Origin: an uncultured Clostridium sp.
GTDB taxonomy: Bacteria; Bacillota; Clostridia; Lachnospirales; Lachnospiraceae
Assembly (NCBI GenBank): GCA_900542035.1
Contig: UQMJ01000009.1
Location: 16,911 to 80,910, forward strand
Length of the DNA stretch: 64,000 nucleotides
Reading direction: 5' to 3'
In this document: piece after piece, positions 41,636-50,037 of the stretch
Layout: each line of letters begins with the position of its first letter
How positions within the stretch are numbered: the stretch's first letter is position 1
Notes under the pieces: generated by a model
Seen by the model: only the letters and a program-made list of their open reading frames with translations
The model's database searches: none
What the model was told of the DNA's origin: nothing
Program-made: the position numbers and the translations under genes

Positions 41636-43072
41636 TTGAAACAGGAAATAGGACTATTAGAGCGATTACAGGAATATGGAAAATCAGAAATGTATCCATT
41701 TCATATGCCAGGACATAAAAGGGCAGAATTGGATTTTCCCAACCCTTATCAGATTGATATTACAGAAATTGACGGATTTGATAATCTTCATCATCCGGAT
41801 GGAATTTTAAAAGAAGCGATGGAATATGCATCCAGAGTGTATGGAAGTGATAAATCCTGGTTTTTGGTTAATGGAAGCAGCAGCGGGATTTTAAGCGCAG
41901 TCTGCGGCCTGACGAAACCTGGAGGATGGATTCTGATGAGCCGCAGCTGCCATAAGTCTGCTTACCATGGTGTGTTTTTGAATCAATTACAGGCCCAGTA
42001 TGTTTATCCACAATATATTCCGGAATTTGGGATTCAGGGTGGAATTTTACCGGAAGATGTGGAAAACTCTTTGAAGTCTAATCCTGAAATCCAGGCAGTT
42101 TTAATTGTATCCCCAACTTATGAGGGAATGGTTTCGGATATAAAAGAAATTGCCAACATAGTCCACCGATATGGGATTCCGCTGATTGTGGATGAAGCTC
42201 ATGGAGCGCATTTCCCTTTTGCCTATCAGGGAGGATTTCCAGCGTCGGCTTTGGACCTGGGGGCAGATGTGGTAATTCAGAGCCTTCATAAAACGCTTCC
42301 GTCCTTTACCCAGACCGCGATAATTCATTGGAAAAAGGGATATGCAGATTGCGGGAATATCGAGAAATATCTTCAAATTTACCAGAGCAGCAGTCCATCG
42401 TACCTATTTATGGGGGGAATCGACTGGTGCGTCCGTACCATGAAAGAAGATAAGGGAGAACGATTAAAGAAACTGTTTTACCAGGTATCAGAGTTCCGGA
42501 AAAAATCGGCAGAATGGAACCATATCCGGATTCCAGGCAGAGAATTAATTGGGAAATATGGAATCTATGATATGGATCCGTCTAAATTGGTATTGTCGGT
42601 AAAAGAAACCAGTATGACAGGGGAGAAACTGGCAGAAATTTTAAGAGAACGGTATTCTCTGGAAATGGAGATGAGCGGCAACGATTATACTCTTGCCATG
42701 ACGTCCCCATTTGACAGAGAAGAGGGATTCTTTCGTCTATGCAGGGCGTTGGCTCAGATTGACGCGGAATTAGATACAAAAAAGGCGGAGATTGTGATTC
42801 CGGATAAGCGCTCCTGGCCCAAGCAGGGAGAAATGACAATTTCAGAAGCGTGGAATCGGAAAACACAGAGGATGTTATTAAAAGAGGCAGAGGGACGCAT
42901 TAGCGGCGAATTTGTCTATATTTATCCGCCTGGAATTCCGGTAGCTGCTCCAGGAGAACGGATCAGCGGGGAAATGCTTCATACCATTATGGAATATAAA
43001 AAAAATCATCTGCCAGTCCAGGGATTAAAAGATCCGGCAGCAGAATACATTGAAATAGTGATTGGAGAATAA
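41636..43072 (+). CDS. Orn/Lys/Arg decarboxylase-family PLP enzyme (YaaO-like)
   Basis: 478 residues, fold-type I PLP enzyme. Motifs: FHMPGHKR at the start, D186-EAHGAHF and the Schiff-base lysine K219 in QSLHKTLPSF. Length fits the short form (SpeA/YaaO of B. subtilis), which lacks the N-terminal response-regulator-like wing domain. The substrate (Arg, Lys or Orn) cannot be told. The start is TTG at 41636: the homologous region begins here, GGCAGGA lies 9 bases upstream, and further upstream the frame only mirrors the opposite-strand gene. It leads the yaaO-like block, and its TAA is 1 base before the next ATG. Confidence 0.88.
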   Translation: MKQEIGLLERLQEYGKSEMYPFHMPGHKRAELDFPNPYQIDITEIDGFDNLHHPDGILKEAMEYASRVYGSDKSWFLVNGSSSGILSAVCGLTKPGGWILMSRSCHKSAYHGVFLNQLQAQYVYPQYIPEFGIQGGILPEDVENSLKSNPEIQAVLIVSPTYEGMVSDIKEIANIVHRYGIPLIVDEAHGAHFPFAYQGGFPASALDLGADVVIQSLHKTLPSFTQTAIIHWKKGYADCGNIEKYLQIYQSSSPSYLFMGGIDWCVRTMKEDKGERLKKLFYQVSEFRKKSAEWNHIRIPGRELIGKYGIYDMDPSKLVLSVKETSMTGEKLAEILRERYSLEMEMSGNDYTLAMTSPFDREEGFFRLCRALAQIDAELDTKKAEIVIPDKRSWPKQGEMTISEAWNRKTQRMLLKEAEGRISGEFVYIYPPGIPVAAPGERISGEMLHTIMEYKKNHLPVQGLKDPAAEYIEIVIGE

Positions 43073-43073
43073 C

Positions 43074-43661
43074 ATGGGAAAGATTTTTTATCTGATGGGA
43101 AAAAGCGCATCCGGAAAGGATACGTTATATCAGGAGATTTTAAAGCGTCTTCCTCAATTACAAACGGTAGTACCTTATACGACACGTCCCATCCGGATTG
43201 GGGAACAGAATGGAAGAGAATATTTTTTTACCACCCAGGAAGAACTTGACAGACTTCTGGAAGATGGAAAAATCATTGAATGCCGGACGTATGAGACCAT
43301 GATGGGGCCTTGGAGTTATTTTACGGCGGATGACGGTCAGATTGATATAGAACACGAGAATTATCTGATGATAGGAACCCTGGAATCCTATGAAAAGACC
43401 AGGAACTATTTTGGAAAAGAGTATCTGCAGCCTGTTTATATTACAGTGGAAAATGGACTGCGTCTTCAAAGAGCCTTAGATCGGGAAAAACGTCAGCCGT
43501 CTCCTCGTTATGATGAAGTATGCAGACGGTATCTGGCAGATGAACAGGATTTTTGCCAGGAGAGATTAAACCAATGCGGAATTGAACAGTCTTATGACAA
43601 TGAGAATCTGTCTGTCTGCCTGGAAAAGATTGTAGGGGAAATCAGCAGGGATTGCCAATAA
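43074..43661 (+). CDS. Guanylate kinase-like protein in the tmk position
   Basis: 195 residues. The P-loop is GKSASGKDTLY (9-19), and YTTRPIRIGEQNGREYFF (about 39-56) is the GMP-binding signature of guanylate kinases. Compared with Gmk the adenine/lid part (about 118-150) is divergent. In B. subtilis the gene between yaaO and holB is thymidylate kinase, yet this sequence is of the Gmk family. It may be a second guanylate kinase or a regulator of nucleotide pools. ATG 43074 follows GGAG by 6 bases. Confidence 0.8.
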   Translation: MGKIFYLMGKSASGKDTLYQEILKRLPQLQTVVPYTTRPIRIGEQNGREYFFTTQEELDRLLEDGKIIECRTYETMMGPWSYFTADDGQIDIEHENYLMIGTLESYEKTRNYFGKEYLQPVYITVENGLRLQRALDREKRQPSPRYDEVCRRYLADEQDFCQERLNQCGIEQSYDNENLSVCLEKIVGEISRDCQ

Positions 43662-43687
43662 ATAAGCTTTCTAAGAGGGAAAATTTA

Positions 43688-43696
43688 TGTTATACT
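43688..43696 (+). promoter_or_regulatory. Extended -10 promoter before holB
   Basis: TGTTATACT (43688-43696) is an extended -10 element. The -35 (TTTCTA at 43668-43673) is weak. It would give holB and later genes a promoter of their own. Confidence 0.45.
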
Positions 43697-43750
43697 GTCT
43701 CTTGTACACAGATGTGGAAACAGCCTTTTCGAGAGAAAGGAGTTACTGAA

Positions 43751-44749
43751 TTGAAAACATTTGAAGAGATATTAGGCCAGAAGGCCATTAAAGAGCATTT
43801 TATAACCGCAATTCAGGCGGATAAAATTTCCCACGCATATATTTTGAATGGGGAAGAAGGAATGGGAAAAATGGAATTGGCAGAGGCATTTGCCCTGACT
43901 CTTCTTTGTGAAAACAGGGAAAAGGATTCGGCGGCTCCCTGCTTATCCTGTCATGCCTGTAAGCAGGTGCTTTCCCATAATCATCCAGATTTGATATACG
44001 TATCCCATGAAAAACCTGGAAGTATAGGTGTAGACGATATTCGAAGCCAGATTAACGATACGGTGGCGATTCGTCCATACAGCAGCAAATATAAGATTTA
44101 TATTGTAAATGAGGCAGAAAAGATGACAGGCCAGGCTCAGAACGCTCTGTTAAAGACGATCGAAGAGCCGCCGGCTTATGTTGTCATTCTCCTTTTAACT
44201 ACAAATCAGGAGCTGTTTCTTCCTACTATCCTGTCCCGCTGCGTCCAGATGAATTTAAAACCTCTCAGGGATGGAGATATTAAAACCTATCTGGTTCAGA
44301 AGGAGAAAATATCAGAAGATAAGGCAGAAGTGTACGCTGCATTTGCAAGGGGAAATCTGGGAAAAGCCGTTCATCTGGCTGAATCAGAAGAATTTCAGGC
44401 TGTATACCAGACCATGCTGGCATTGTTAAAACACCTGCGTTCGATGGATATTGCAGAGCTGATGGAAACCATCCGGAAGTTAAAAGACGACAACTTAAAT
44501 CTGGATGAGTGTTTGGATTTTATGCAGCTCTGGTATCGGGACGTATTAATGTTTAAAGTGACCAAAGACATGAATCTGCTGATTTTTAAAGAGGAATATT
44601 CAGCGATTAACGATATGAGCAAGAACAGCAGCTATCAGGGGCTGGAAGCTGTTTTAGAGTCCATTGAGAAAGCCAGGGCCAGACTTCGCGCCAATGTAAA
44701 TATGGAGCTGGTAATGGAACTGATGCTGCTGGTAATGAAGGAGAATTAA
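43751..44749 (+). CDS. holB: DNA polymerase III delta' subunit
   Basis: 332 residues. The AAA+ clamp-loader fold begins FEEILGQKAIKEHF, with P-loop GEEGMGKMELAEAF (about 32-45), a zinc module C-x2-C-x2-C (CLSCHACKQVLSHNHPDL) and the sensor stretch ALLKTIEEPP...ILSRCVQM. It belongs to the clamp-loading complex. The TTG start at 43751 lies 8 bases after AAAGGAG, and family alignment supports it. Confidence 0.92.
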   Translation: MKTFEEILGQKAIKEHFITAIQADKISHAYILNGEEGMGKMELAEAFALTLLCENREKDSAAPCLSCHACKQVLSHNHPDLIYVSHEKPGSIGVDDIRSQINDTVAIRPYSSKYKIYIVNEAEKMTGQAQNALLKTIEEPPAYVVILLLTTNQELFLPTILSRCVQMNLKPLRDGDIKTYLVQKEKISEDKAEVYAAFARGNLGKAVHLAESEEFQAVYQTMLALLKHLRSMDIAELMETIRKLKDDNLNLDECLDFMQLWYRDVLMFKVTKDMNLLIFKEEYSAINDMSKNSSYQGLEAVLESIEKARARLRANVNMELVMELMLLVMKEN

Positions 44750-44752
44750 TTG

Positions 44753-45694
44753 ATGACAAAAGTAATCGGAGTCCGGTTCCGTACTGCTGGAAAAGTGTAT
44801 TTTTTTGATCCTGGAGATAAAAATATTAAATGCGGCGATCACGTAATCGTAGAAACGGCCAGAGGCATTGAGTATGGTTATGTGGTTCTGGGAACCAGAG
44901 AAGTAGAAGAAGGAAAGGTTGTACAGCCTTTAAAGCCGGTTATCCGGATGGCGACAGAGGAAGATCAGGCGATTGAAAAGCGTAACAAGGAAAAAGAAAA
45001 GGAAGCTTTTCAGATTTGTCTGGAAAAGATTAAAAAAAGAGAACTGGATATGAAGCTGATTGATGCAGAATATACCTTTGACAATAATAAGGTTCTCTTT
45101 TATTTTACCGCTGATGGAAGAGTAGATTTCAGGGAACTGGTAAAGGATCTGGCATCTGTATTCAAGACCAGAATCGAACTGCGCCAGGTTGGAGTCAGGG
45201 ATGAGACGAAGATCATGGGAGGAATTGGCATCTGCGGCCGTCCTCTTTGCTGTCACACGTATCTTTCTGAGTTTGCGCCGGTATCCATAAAAATGGCAAA
45301 AGAACAGAACTTATCCCTGAATCCGACTAAGATTTCCGGTGTCTGCGGCCGTCTGATGTGCTGCCTGAAAAACGAAGAAGAAACGTATCAGGTATTGAAC
45401 AGCAAACTGCCTGGAGTTGGGGATTTTGTAACCACGGCAGATGGATTTAAAGGCGAGGTTCACAGCGTCAACGTTCTGCGCCAGCTGGTAAAAGTAATTG
45501 TTACAGTTAACGATGAAAAAGAAATACGGGAATATAAGGTAGACGATTTGCGTTTTAAGCCTAGAAAAAAGAAAGAAAAGAATAAAGCAGACAAGCTGGA
45601 AGACGCAGAATTAAAACAATTAGAAGCACTAGAGAAAAAGGAAGGAAAACCCAGACAAAATGGAAATAAATCTGAAGGAAAACGAGCGCATTGA
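44753..45694 (+). CDS. ricT: PSP1-domain regulator RicT
   Basis: 313 residues, YaaT/RicT family. The PSP1 core holds cysteines C161, C166, C167, C198, C203 and C204 (CGRPLCC and CGRLMCC). In B. subtilis RicT forms the Y-complex with RicA and RicF, binds iron-sulfur clusters, and affects RNase Y and sporulation. A lysine-rich tail (about 265-313) follows. The neighbours holB and trmN6 match the B. subtilis order. AAGGAG precedes the start; a TTG one codon earlier is also possible. Confidence 0.92.
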   Translation: MTKVIGVRFRTAGKVYFFDPGDKNIKCGDHVIVETARGIEYGYVVLGTREVEEGKVVQPLKPVIRMATEEDQAIEKRNKEKEKEAFQICLEKIKKRELDMKLIDAEYTFDNNKVLFYFTADGRVDFRELVKDLASVFKTRIELRQVGVRDETKIMGGIGICGRPLCCHTYLSEFAPVSIKMAKEQNLSLNPTKISGVCGRLMCCLKNEEETYQVLNSKLPGVGDFVTTADGFKGEVHSVNVLRQLVKVIVTVNDEKEIREYKVDDLRFKPRKKKEKNKADKLEDAELKQLEALEKKEGKPRQNGNKSEGKRAH

Positions 45695-46397
45695 TGATTT
45701 ACAGAGAAATGGGTACGGAATCATTCAGAATACAGGGGCATTTTGTTTTGGAATGGACGCAGTTCTTTTGTCTGGATTTGCATCGGTAAAACCAGGAGAA
45801 ACGGTTCTGGATTTGGGAACCGGTACGGGAATTATCCCCATCCTTTTAGAGGCAAAGTCAGAAGGACGCCATTTTACCGGTCTGGAAATACAGGAAGAGA
45901 TGGCAGATATGGCCAGAAGAAGTGTGGCTTATAACCATCTGGAAGAAAAGGTGGACATTGTAACTGGAGATATTAAAGAAGCCGGACAGATTTTTGCCCT
46001 GGCTTCTTTTGATGTCATTACTTCCAATCCTCCTTATATGAACGACGCCCATGGACTGAAAAATCCGGATCTGCCAAAAGCCATTGCCAGACACGAGGTA
46101 CTTTGCACCTTAGATGATGTAGCGGCAGCAGCGGCCAAATTATTGAAACCAGGCGGCCGGTTTTATATGGTTCACCGCCCCCACCGGCTGATTGAGATTA
46201 TCACAGCTTTAAAGAGCTATAAGCTGGAACCGAAACGGATGAAACTGGTCCATCCATTTATTGACAGAGACGCCAATATGGTACTGATTGAAGCAGTCAG
46301 AGGCGGAAAGTCCATGATAAAAGTAGAAGCTCCGATTATTGTTTATAAAGAACAGGGAGTTTATACAGATGAGATTTACGAGATTTACGGCTATTAA
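45660..46397 (+). CDS. trmN6: tRNA1(Val) A37 N6-methyltransferase-like
   Basis: A 245-residue class I SAM methyltransferase. SAM loop LDLGTGTGIIPILL (about 50-63), then the N6-adenine catalytic motif SNPPYMN (about 121-127). It matches the YabB/TrmN6 family. It overlaps the end of ricT by 35 bases, so translation is likely coupled. Confidence 0.9.
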   Translation: MEINLKENERIDDLQRNGYGIIQNTGAFCFGMDAVLLSGFASVKPGETVLDLGTGTGIIPILLEAKSEGRHFTGLEIQEEMADMARRSVAYNHLEEKVDIVTGDIKEAGQIFALASFDVITSNPPYMNDAHGLKNPDLPKAIARHEVLCTLDDVAAAAAKLLKPGGRFYMVHRPHRLIEIITALKSYKLEPKRMKLVHPFIDRDANMVLIEAVRGGKSMIKVEAPIIVYKEQGVYTDEIYEIYGY

Positions 46398-46427
46398 ACA
46401 GAGTTACTGAGACAGGAGGAGTTTAAG

Positions 46428-47273
46428 ATGGCAGGAATGCTGTATTTATGTGCAACGCCTATCGGAAACCTGGAAGATATTACGTTTCGGGTGCTGAAAA
46501 CATTACAGGAAGTGGATCTGATTGCGGCAGAGGATACCCGCCACAGCATTAAGCTTCTCAACCATTTTGAAATCAAAACCCCTATGACCAGCTACCACGA
46601 GTATAATAAAGTGGATAAAGCCAGATACCTGGTAGAACAGATGAAAAATGGGGTCAGCATTGCCTTAATTACAGATGCAGGCACTCCAGGTATCTCGGAT
46701 CCAGGCGAAGAACTGGTTCGCCAGTGTCATGAAGCGGGAATTCCGGTTACGTCGCTTCCAGGGGCGGCCGCCTGTATTACGGCTCTTACCATGTCAGGTC
46801 TTCCGACCAGGCGGTTCTGTTTTGAGGCATTCCTGCCTTCCGAAAAAGCGGATAAAAAGGAACGCCAGTGGATTTTAGAGGAATTAAAAAGGGAAACCAG
46901 GACCATGATTGTCTATGAAGCCCCCCATCATCTGGTAAAGACATTACGGGATTTGTACGAAGCATTGGGAAACCGGAAGATTACGATTTGCCGAGAATTG
47001 ACCAAAAAATATGAAACCGCCTTTTTGACTACATTTGAAGAGGCTCTGGATTATTACGAAACAGAAGAGCCAAAGGGAGAATGCGTCATTGTCATCCAGG
47101 GAAAGTCTATGGAAGAAATCCGCAGAGAGGAAAAAGAATCCTGGGAGAATATGAGCCTGGAAGAGCATATGGACTATTATGAGGCCCAGGGAAAAGACAG
47201 AAAAGAAGCAATGAAGCTGGTGGCAAAAGACAGGGGAATCAGAAAAAGAGATGTGTATCAGGCATTGCTGTAA
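46428..47273 (+). CDS. rsmI: 16S rRNA C1402 2'-O-methyltransferase
   Basis: 281 residues, tetrapyrrole-methylase fold. LYLCATPIGNLEDITFRVLKTL, AEDTRHSIKLLNHF and TDAGTPGISDPGEELV are diagnostic. It modifies the ribosomal P site to improve decoding. AGGAGG precedes the ATG by 8 bases. It is the last gene of the block, followed by a strong terminator. Confidence 0.95.
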   Translation: MAGMLYLCATPIGNLEDITFRVLKTLQEVDLIAAEDTRHSIKLLNHFEIKTPMTSYHEYNKVDKARYLVEQMKNGVSIALITDAGTPGISDPGEELVRQCHEAGIPVTSLPGAAACITALTMSGLPTRRFCFEAFLPSEKADKKERQWILEELKRETRTMIVYEAPHHLVKTLRDLYEALGNRKITICRELTKKYETAFLTTFEEALDYYETEEPKGECVIVIQGKSMEEIRREEKESWENMSLEEHMDYYEAQGKDRKEAMKLVAKDRGIRKRDVYQALL

Positions 47274-47280
47274 AACGTCA

Positions 47281-47319
47281 GAAGGTATCGATCCGCTGTG
47301 AATCGATACCTTCTTTTTT
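47281..47319. terminator. Terminator between rsmI and abrB
   Basis: GAAGGTATCGAT (47281-47292) pairs perfectly with ATCGATACCTTC (47302-47313) around a 9-base loop; T6 follows. It can also serve the convergent abrB gene. Confidence 0.92.
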
Positions 47320-47329
47320 CTGTTTTTCT

Positions 47330-47593
47330 TTATTCTACGATTTTCAGACCAGCTAACTGGGCAAGTTCCCGAATGGTTGACTTAGATATGTATTTTCCCT
47401 CATATTCAATTAAGTCTTCTGTTCTGCCATTGAAAACGTCTCCCACTTCTGCCTTGCGAAGGATAATATAATCATCCTGAACTGTGATTTCAAGACCATC
47501 TTTCACATCAAGATCCAGGCTTCTCCGCAGCTCTATGGGTAAAGTGATTCTTCCAAGCTCGTCTAATTTACGGATAACGCCGGTAGTTTTCAT
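47330..47593 (-). CDS. abrB: AbrB-family transition-state regulator
   Basis: 87 residues. The N-terminal swapped-hairpin DNA-binding domain MKTTGVIRKLDELGRITLPIELRRSLDL is nearly classical AbrB/SpoVT, and a short C-terminal multimer domain follows. Proteins of this type repress post-exponential genes. It lies beside rsmI, as abrB does in B. subtilis. GGAGGG lies 8 bases before the start. Confidence 0.9.
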   Translation of the reverse strand: MKTTGVIRKLDELGRITLPIELRRSLDLDVKDGLEITVQDDYIILRKAEVGDVFNGRTEDLIEYEGKYISKSTIRELAQLAGLKIVE

Positions 47594-47645
47594 AAGTTTA
47601 TCCCTCCTGTAAAAATTTTAAGTAAATCAAAAAGCCAATAAAACG

Positions 47646-47695
47646 ATACCGGTATTGATTAATAATACCTTAGCATAGCAAGCGCTTTCTGTCAA
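47646..47695 (-). promoter_or_regulatory. abrB promoter with palindrome at the start site
   Basis: On the minus strand TTGACA (47690-47695), a 17-base spacer and extended -10 TGCTAAGGT (box at 47667-47672). The perfect 10-base palindrome ATACCGGTAT (47646-47655) falls just after the predicted start near 47660, where an autoregulator would bind. Confidence 0.6.
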
Positions 47696-47732
47696 TACGA
47701 TTGGTTACCCCAAAGCTTAGAAAAATATTTGC

Positions 47733-47761
47733 TTGACAAATAAAATGAAATTGTATATTAT
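47733..47761 (+). promoter_or_regulatory. Promoter of the fatty acid synthesis operon
   Basis: Consensus TTGACA (47733-47738), a 17-base spacer and TATTAT (47756-47761). The predicted start is near 47768. Confidence 0.8.
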
Positions 47762-47764
47762 TAC

Positions 47765-47786
47765 TTTGACATTCAAAATATTTGAA
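47765..47786. promoter_or_regulatory. FabT-type operator at the fab start site
   Basis: TTTGA-CAT-TCAAA (47765-47777) is a perfect inverted repeat of the kind bound by FabT. It overlaps a second one, TTCAAA-ATA-TTTGAA (47772-47786, 15 bases). Both lie on the predicted start site, so binding would repress. A FabT homologue is encoded at 61438. Confidence 0.7.
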
Positions 47787-47825
47787 ACTAAAATATTATG
47801 ATATTAAAATAACAGGAAGGCAAAT

Positions 47826-48806
47826 ATGCGAATAATAAAAATCGCGGGAACTGGTTCCTGTGTGCCAGAGACCAAAATTACCAATGAAGATTTGGCAGAG
47901 AGAATCGATACCAGTGATGAATGGATTCAAAGCCGCACTGGTATTCAGGAGAGAAGAATTACCCATAACCGGACTACGTCTGGCCTTGCGGCAGAGGCGG
48001 CAAAAAAAGCCCTTTCCGATGCGGATATGGATGCAGAGGATGTGGAATTGATTTTGACAGCTACGTCTTCTCCGGAAAATTTCTTTCCAAGCGCTGCCTG
48101 TGAAGTACAGGAACAAATAGGAAATAAAATCGCCGCAGCCTATGATTTGAGCGCAGCCTGTTCTGGATTTTTGTTTGCACTGAATACAGGATATGCATTT
48201 TTAAAATCTGGTAGTTATAAAAATGCATTAATTATCGGGGCAGACGTGATGAGCAAGCTGGTAGACTGGCAAGACCGAAGCACCTGCGTTTTGTTTGGAG
48301 ACGGAGCAGGGGCAGTGGTAATAAGAGCGGAAGAGCAGGAAACAGAAGAAGGCGGAATCCAGCGTTTTCTGATGAAATCGGACGGTTCTAAAGGCATGGT
48401 ACTGACCTGCAAAGCCCGAACAAACGGAAATTTTCTGACTAAGACAGAACCGGATATGGGATATCTCTCTATGAACGGCCAGGAAGTATTTAAGTTTGCA
48501 GTTAAAAAAGTGCCGGAGTCGATCGAACAGCTTTTAGAAGAGGCAGGAGAAGAAAAAGAAACTATTAAGTATTTTATTCTTCACCAGGCAAATTACCGGA
48601 TCATTGAAGCAGCCGCAAAACGGCTGAAACTGCCGCTGGAACGTTTTCCCATGAATATCTGCCGATATGGAAATACATCTGGAGCATCCGTTCCGATTTT
48701 ACTGGACGAGCTGAATCGGGAAGGAAGGCTAAAGTCGGGAGATAAGCTGGTTTTATCCGGATTTGGCGCAGGGCTGACCTGGGGTTCTACACTGATAACC
48801 TGGTAA
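47826..48806 (+). CDS. fabH: Beta-ketoacyl-ACP synthase III
   Basis: 326 residues, thiolase fold. Catalytic C112 (SAACSGF), H in FILHQANYRI and N in RYGNTSGAS are in place. It starts each chain by joining acetyl-CoA (or a branched primer) to malonyl-ACP. AGGAAGG precedes the ATG. It is the first gene of a co-directional operon of eleven genes. Confidence 0.96.
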   Translation: MRIIKIAGTGSCVPETKITNEDLAERIDTSDEWIQSRTGIQERRITHNRTTSGLAAEAAKKALSDADMDAEDVELILTATSSPENFFPSAACEVQEQIGNKIAAAYDLSAACSGFLFALNTGYAFLKSGSYKNALIIGADVMSKLVDWQDRSTCVLFGDGAGAVVIRAEEQETEEGGIQRFLMKSDGSKGMVLTCKARTNGNFLTKTEPDMGYLSMNGQEVFKFAVKKVPESIEQLLEEAGEEKETIKYFILHQANYRIIEAAAKRLKLPLERFPMNICRYGNTSGASVPILLDELNREGRLKSGDKLVLSGFGAGLTWGSTLITW

Positions 48807-48850
48807 AAGATTAAAAAATAAATAATGAAACAGAAAAGGAGAAACCGATT

Positions 48851-49084
48851 ATGTTAGAAGAAATGAGAAAGATGATTGCAGAACAGTTAGGCGTTGAGGA
48901 AGAAACGATTACAGAGGCCTCTTCTTTTAAAGAAGATCTGGCAGCAGATTCCTTAGATTTATTTGAACTTTCCATGGCATTAGAAGACACCTATTCAATT
49001 GAGATTCCTTCAGAGGACTTAGAAGAACTGACCACAGTAGGAAAGGTAATGGACTATTTAAAATCAAAAGGTGTGGAAGCATAA
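48851..49084 (+). CDS. acpP: Acyl carrier protein
   Basis: 77 residues, acidic. The phosphopantetheine serine is S34 in the DSLD motif. AAAGGAG precedes the ATG, and the stop codon overlaps the fabK start (TAATG). Confidence 0.96.
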   Translation: MLEEMRKMIAEQLGVEEETITEASSFKEDLAADSLDLFELSMALEDTYSIEIPSEDLEELTTVGKVMDYLKSKGVEA

Positions 49085-50007
49085 TGAAAACAAGAATCAC
49101 AGAACTGTTAGAAATTGAATATCCGGTTATCCAGGGCGGAATGGCATGGGTGGCAGAACACAATCTGGCTGCCGCGGTATCAGAAGCTGGCGGACTGGGA
49201 TTGATTGGCGGAGCAAATGCACCAGGAGAAGTTGTCAGAGAAGAAATCCGCAAAGCCAGGGCAATTACGAAAAAGCCGTTTGGCGTTAACGTAATGCTGA
49301 TGAGCCCTCATGCAGATGATGTGGCAAGAGTGGTAGTGGAAGAAGACGTAAAGGTGGTAACCACCGGAGCCGGAAATCCGGAAAAGTATATGGAGATGTG
49401 GAAGAAGGCTGGGATTAAGGTAATTCCGGTAGTGGCTTCCGTAGCTATGGCAAAGAGAATCGAGAGAATGGGAGCAGATGCAGTAGTGGCAGAAGGAATG
49501 GAATCCGGCGGCCACATTGGCGAACTGACAACGATGACCCTGGTTCCTCAGATTGTGGATGCAGTATCGATTCCGGTAATTGCTGCCGGAGGAATTGCAG
49601 ACGGCAGAGGGATTGCCGCTGCATTTATGCTGGGAGCCGAGGCGGTTCAGATGGGAACCCGTTTTGTTGTGGCAAAGGAATCTACGGTGCATGACAATTA
49701 TAAGCAGAGGCTGATAAAAGCCAGCGATATTGATTCAACGGTTACTGGAAGATCTCACGGGCATCCCATCCGCTGTCTGAGAAACCAGATGACCAGAGAA
49801 TATCTGAAGCTGGAAAAAGAAGGAAAATCCTTTGAAGAGCTGGAATATTTAACTCTTGGCGCTCTTAGAAAGGCAGTTCAGGACGGAGACGTGAAAAACG
49901 GTACTGTCATGGCTGGCCAGATTGCAGGCATGATTGACAAAGAGATGACCTGCAAAGAAATGATTGAGGAAATGATGGAAGAGGCATCCAGACTGCTGAA
50001 ACGGTAA
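49084..50007 (+). CDS. fabK: Enoyl-ACP reductase II (FMN)
   Basis: A 307-residue FMN TIM-barrel enzyme. IQGGMAWVAEHNLAAAVSEAGGLGLIG, the GMESGGHIGE loop and VIAAGGIADGRGIAAAFMLGAEAVQMGTRF are typical. FabK replaces FabI in many Firmicutes and makes the cell insensitive to triclosan. Confidence 0.95.
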   Translation: MKTRITELLEIEYPVIQGGMAWVAEHNLAAAVSEAGGLGLIGGANAPGEVVREEIRKARAITKKPFGVNVMLMSPHADDVARVVVEEDVKVVTTGAGNPEKYMEMWKKAGIKVIPVVASVAMAKRIERMGADAVVAEGMESGGHIGELTTMTLVPQIVDAVSIPVIAAGGIADGRGIAAAFMLGAEAVQMGTRFVVAKESTVHDNYKQRLIKASDIDSTVTGRSHGHPIRCLRNQMTREYLKLEKEGKSFEELEYLTLGALRKAVQDGDVKNGTVMAGQIAGMIDKEMTCKEMIEEMMEEASRLLKR

Positions 50008-50037
50008 TCTTGTCAGCAGCGCCGGAAGGAGCAAGAA

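Noticed and set aside
43652..43750. A 33-codon N-terminal extension of HolB
   Set aside because: It overlaps the previous gene, and the family alignment and AAAGGAG support TTG 43751.
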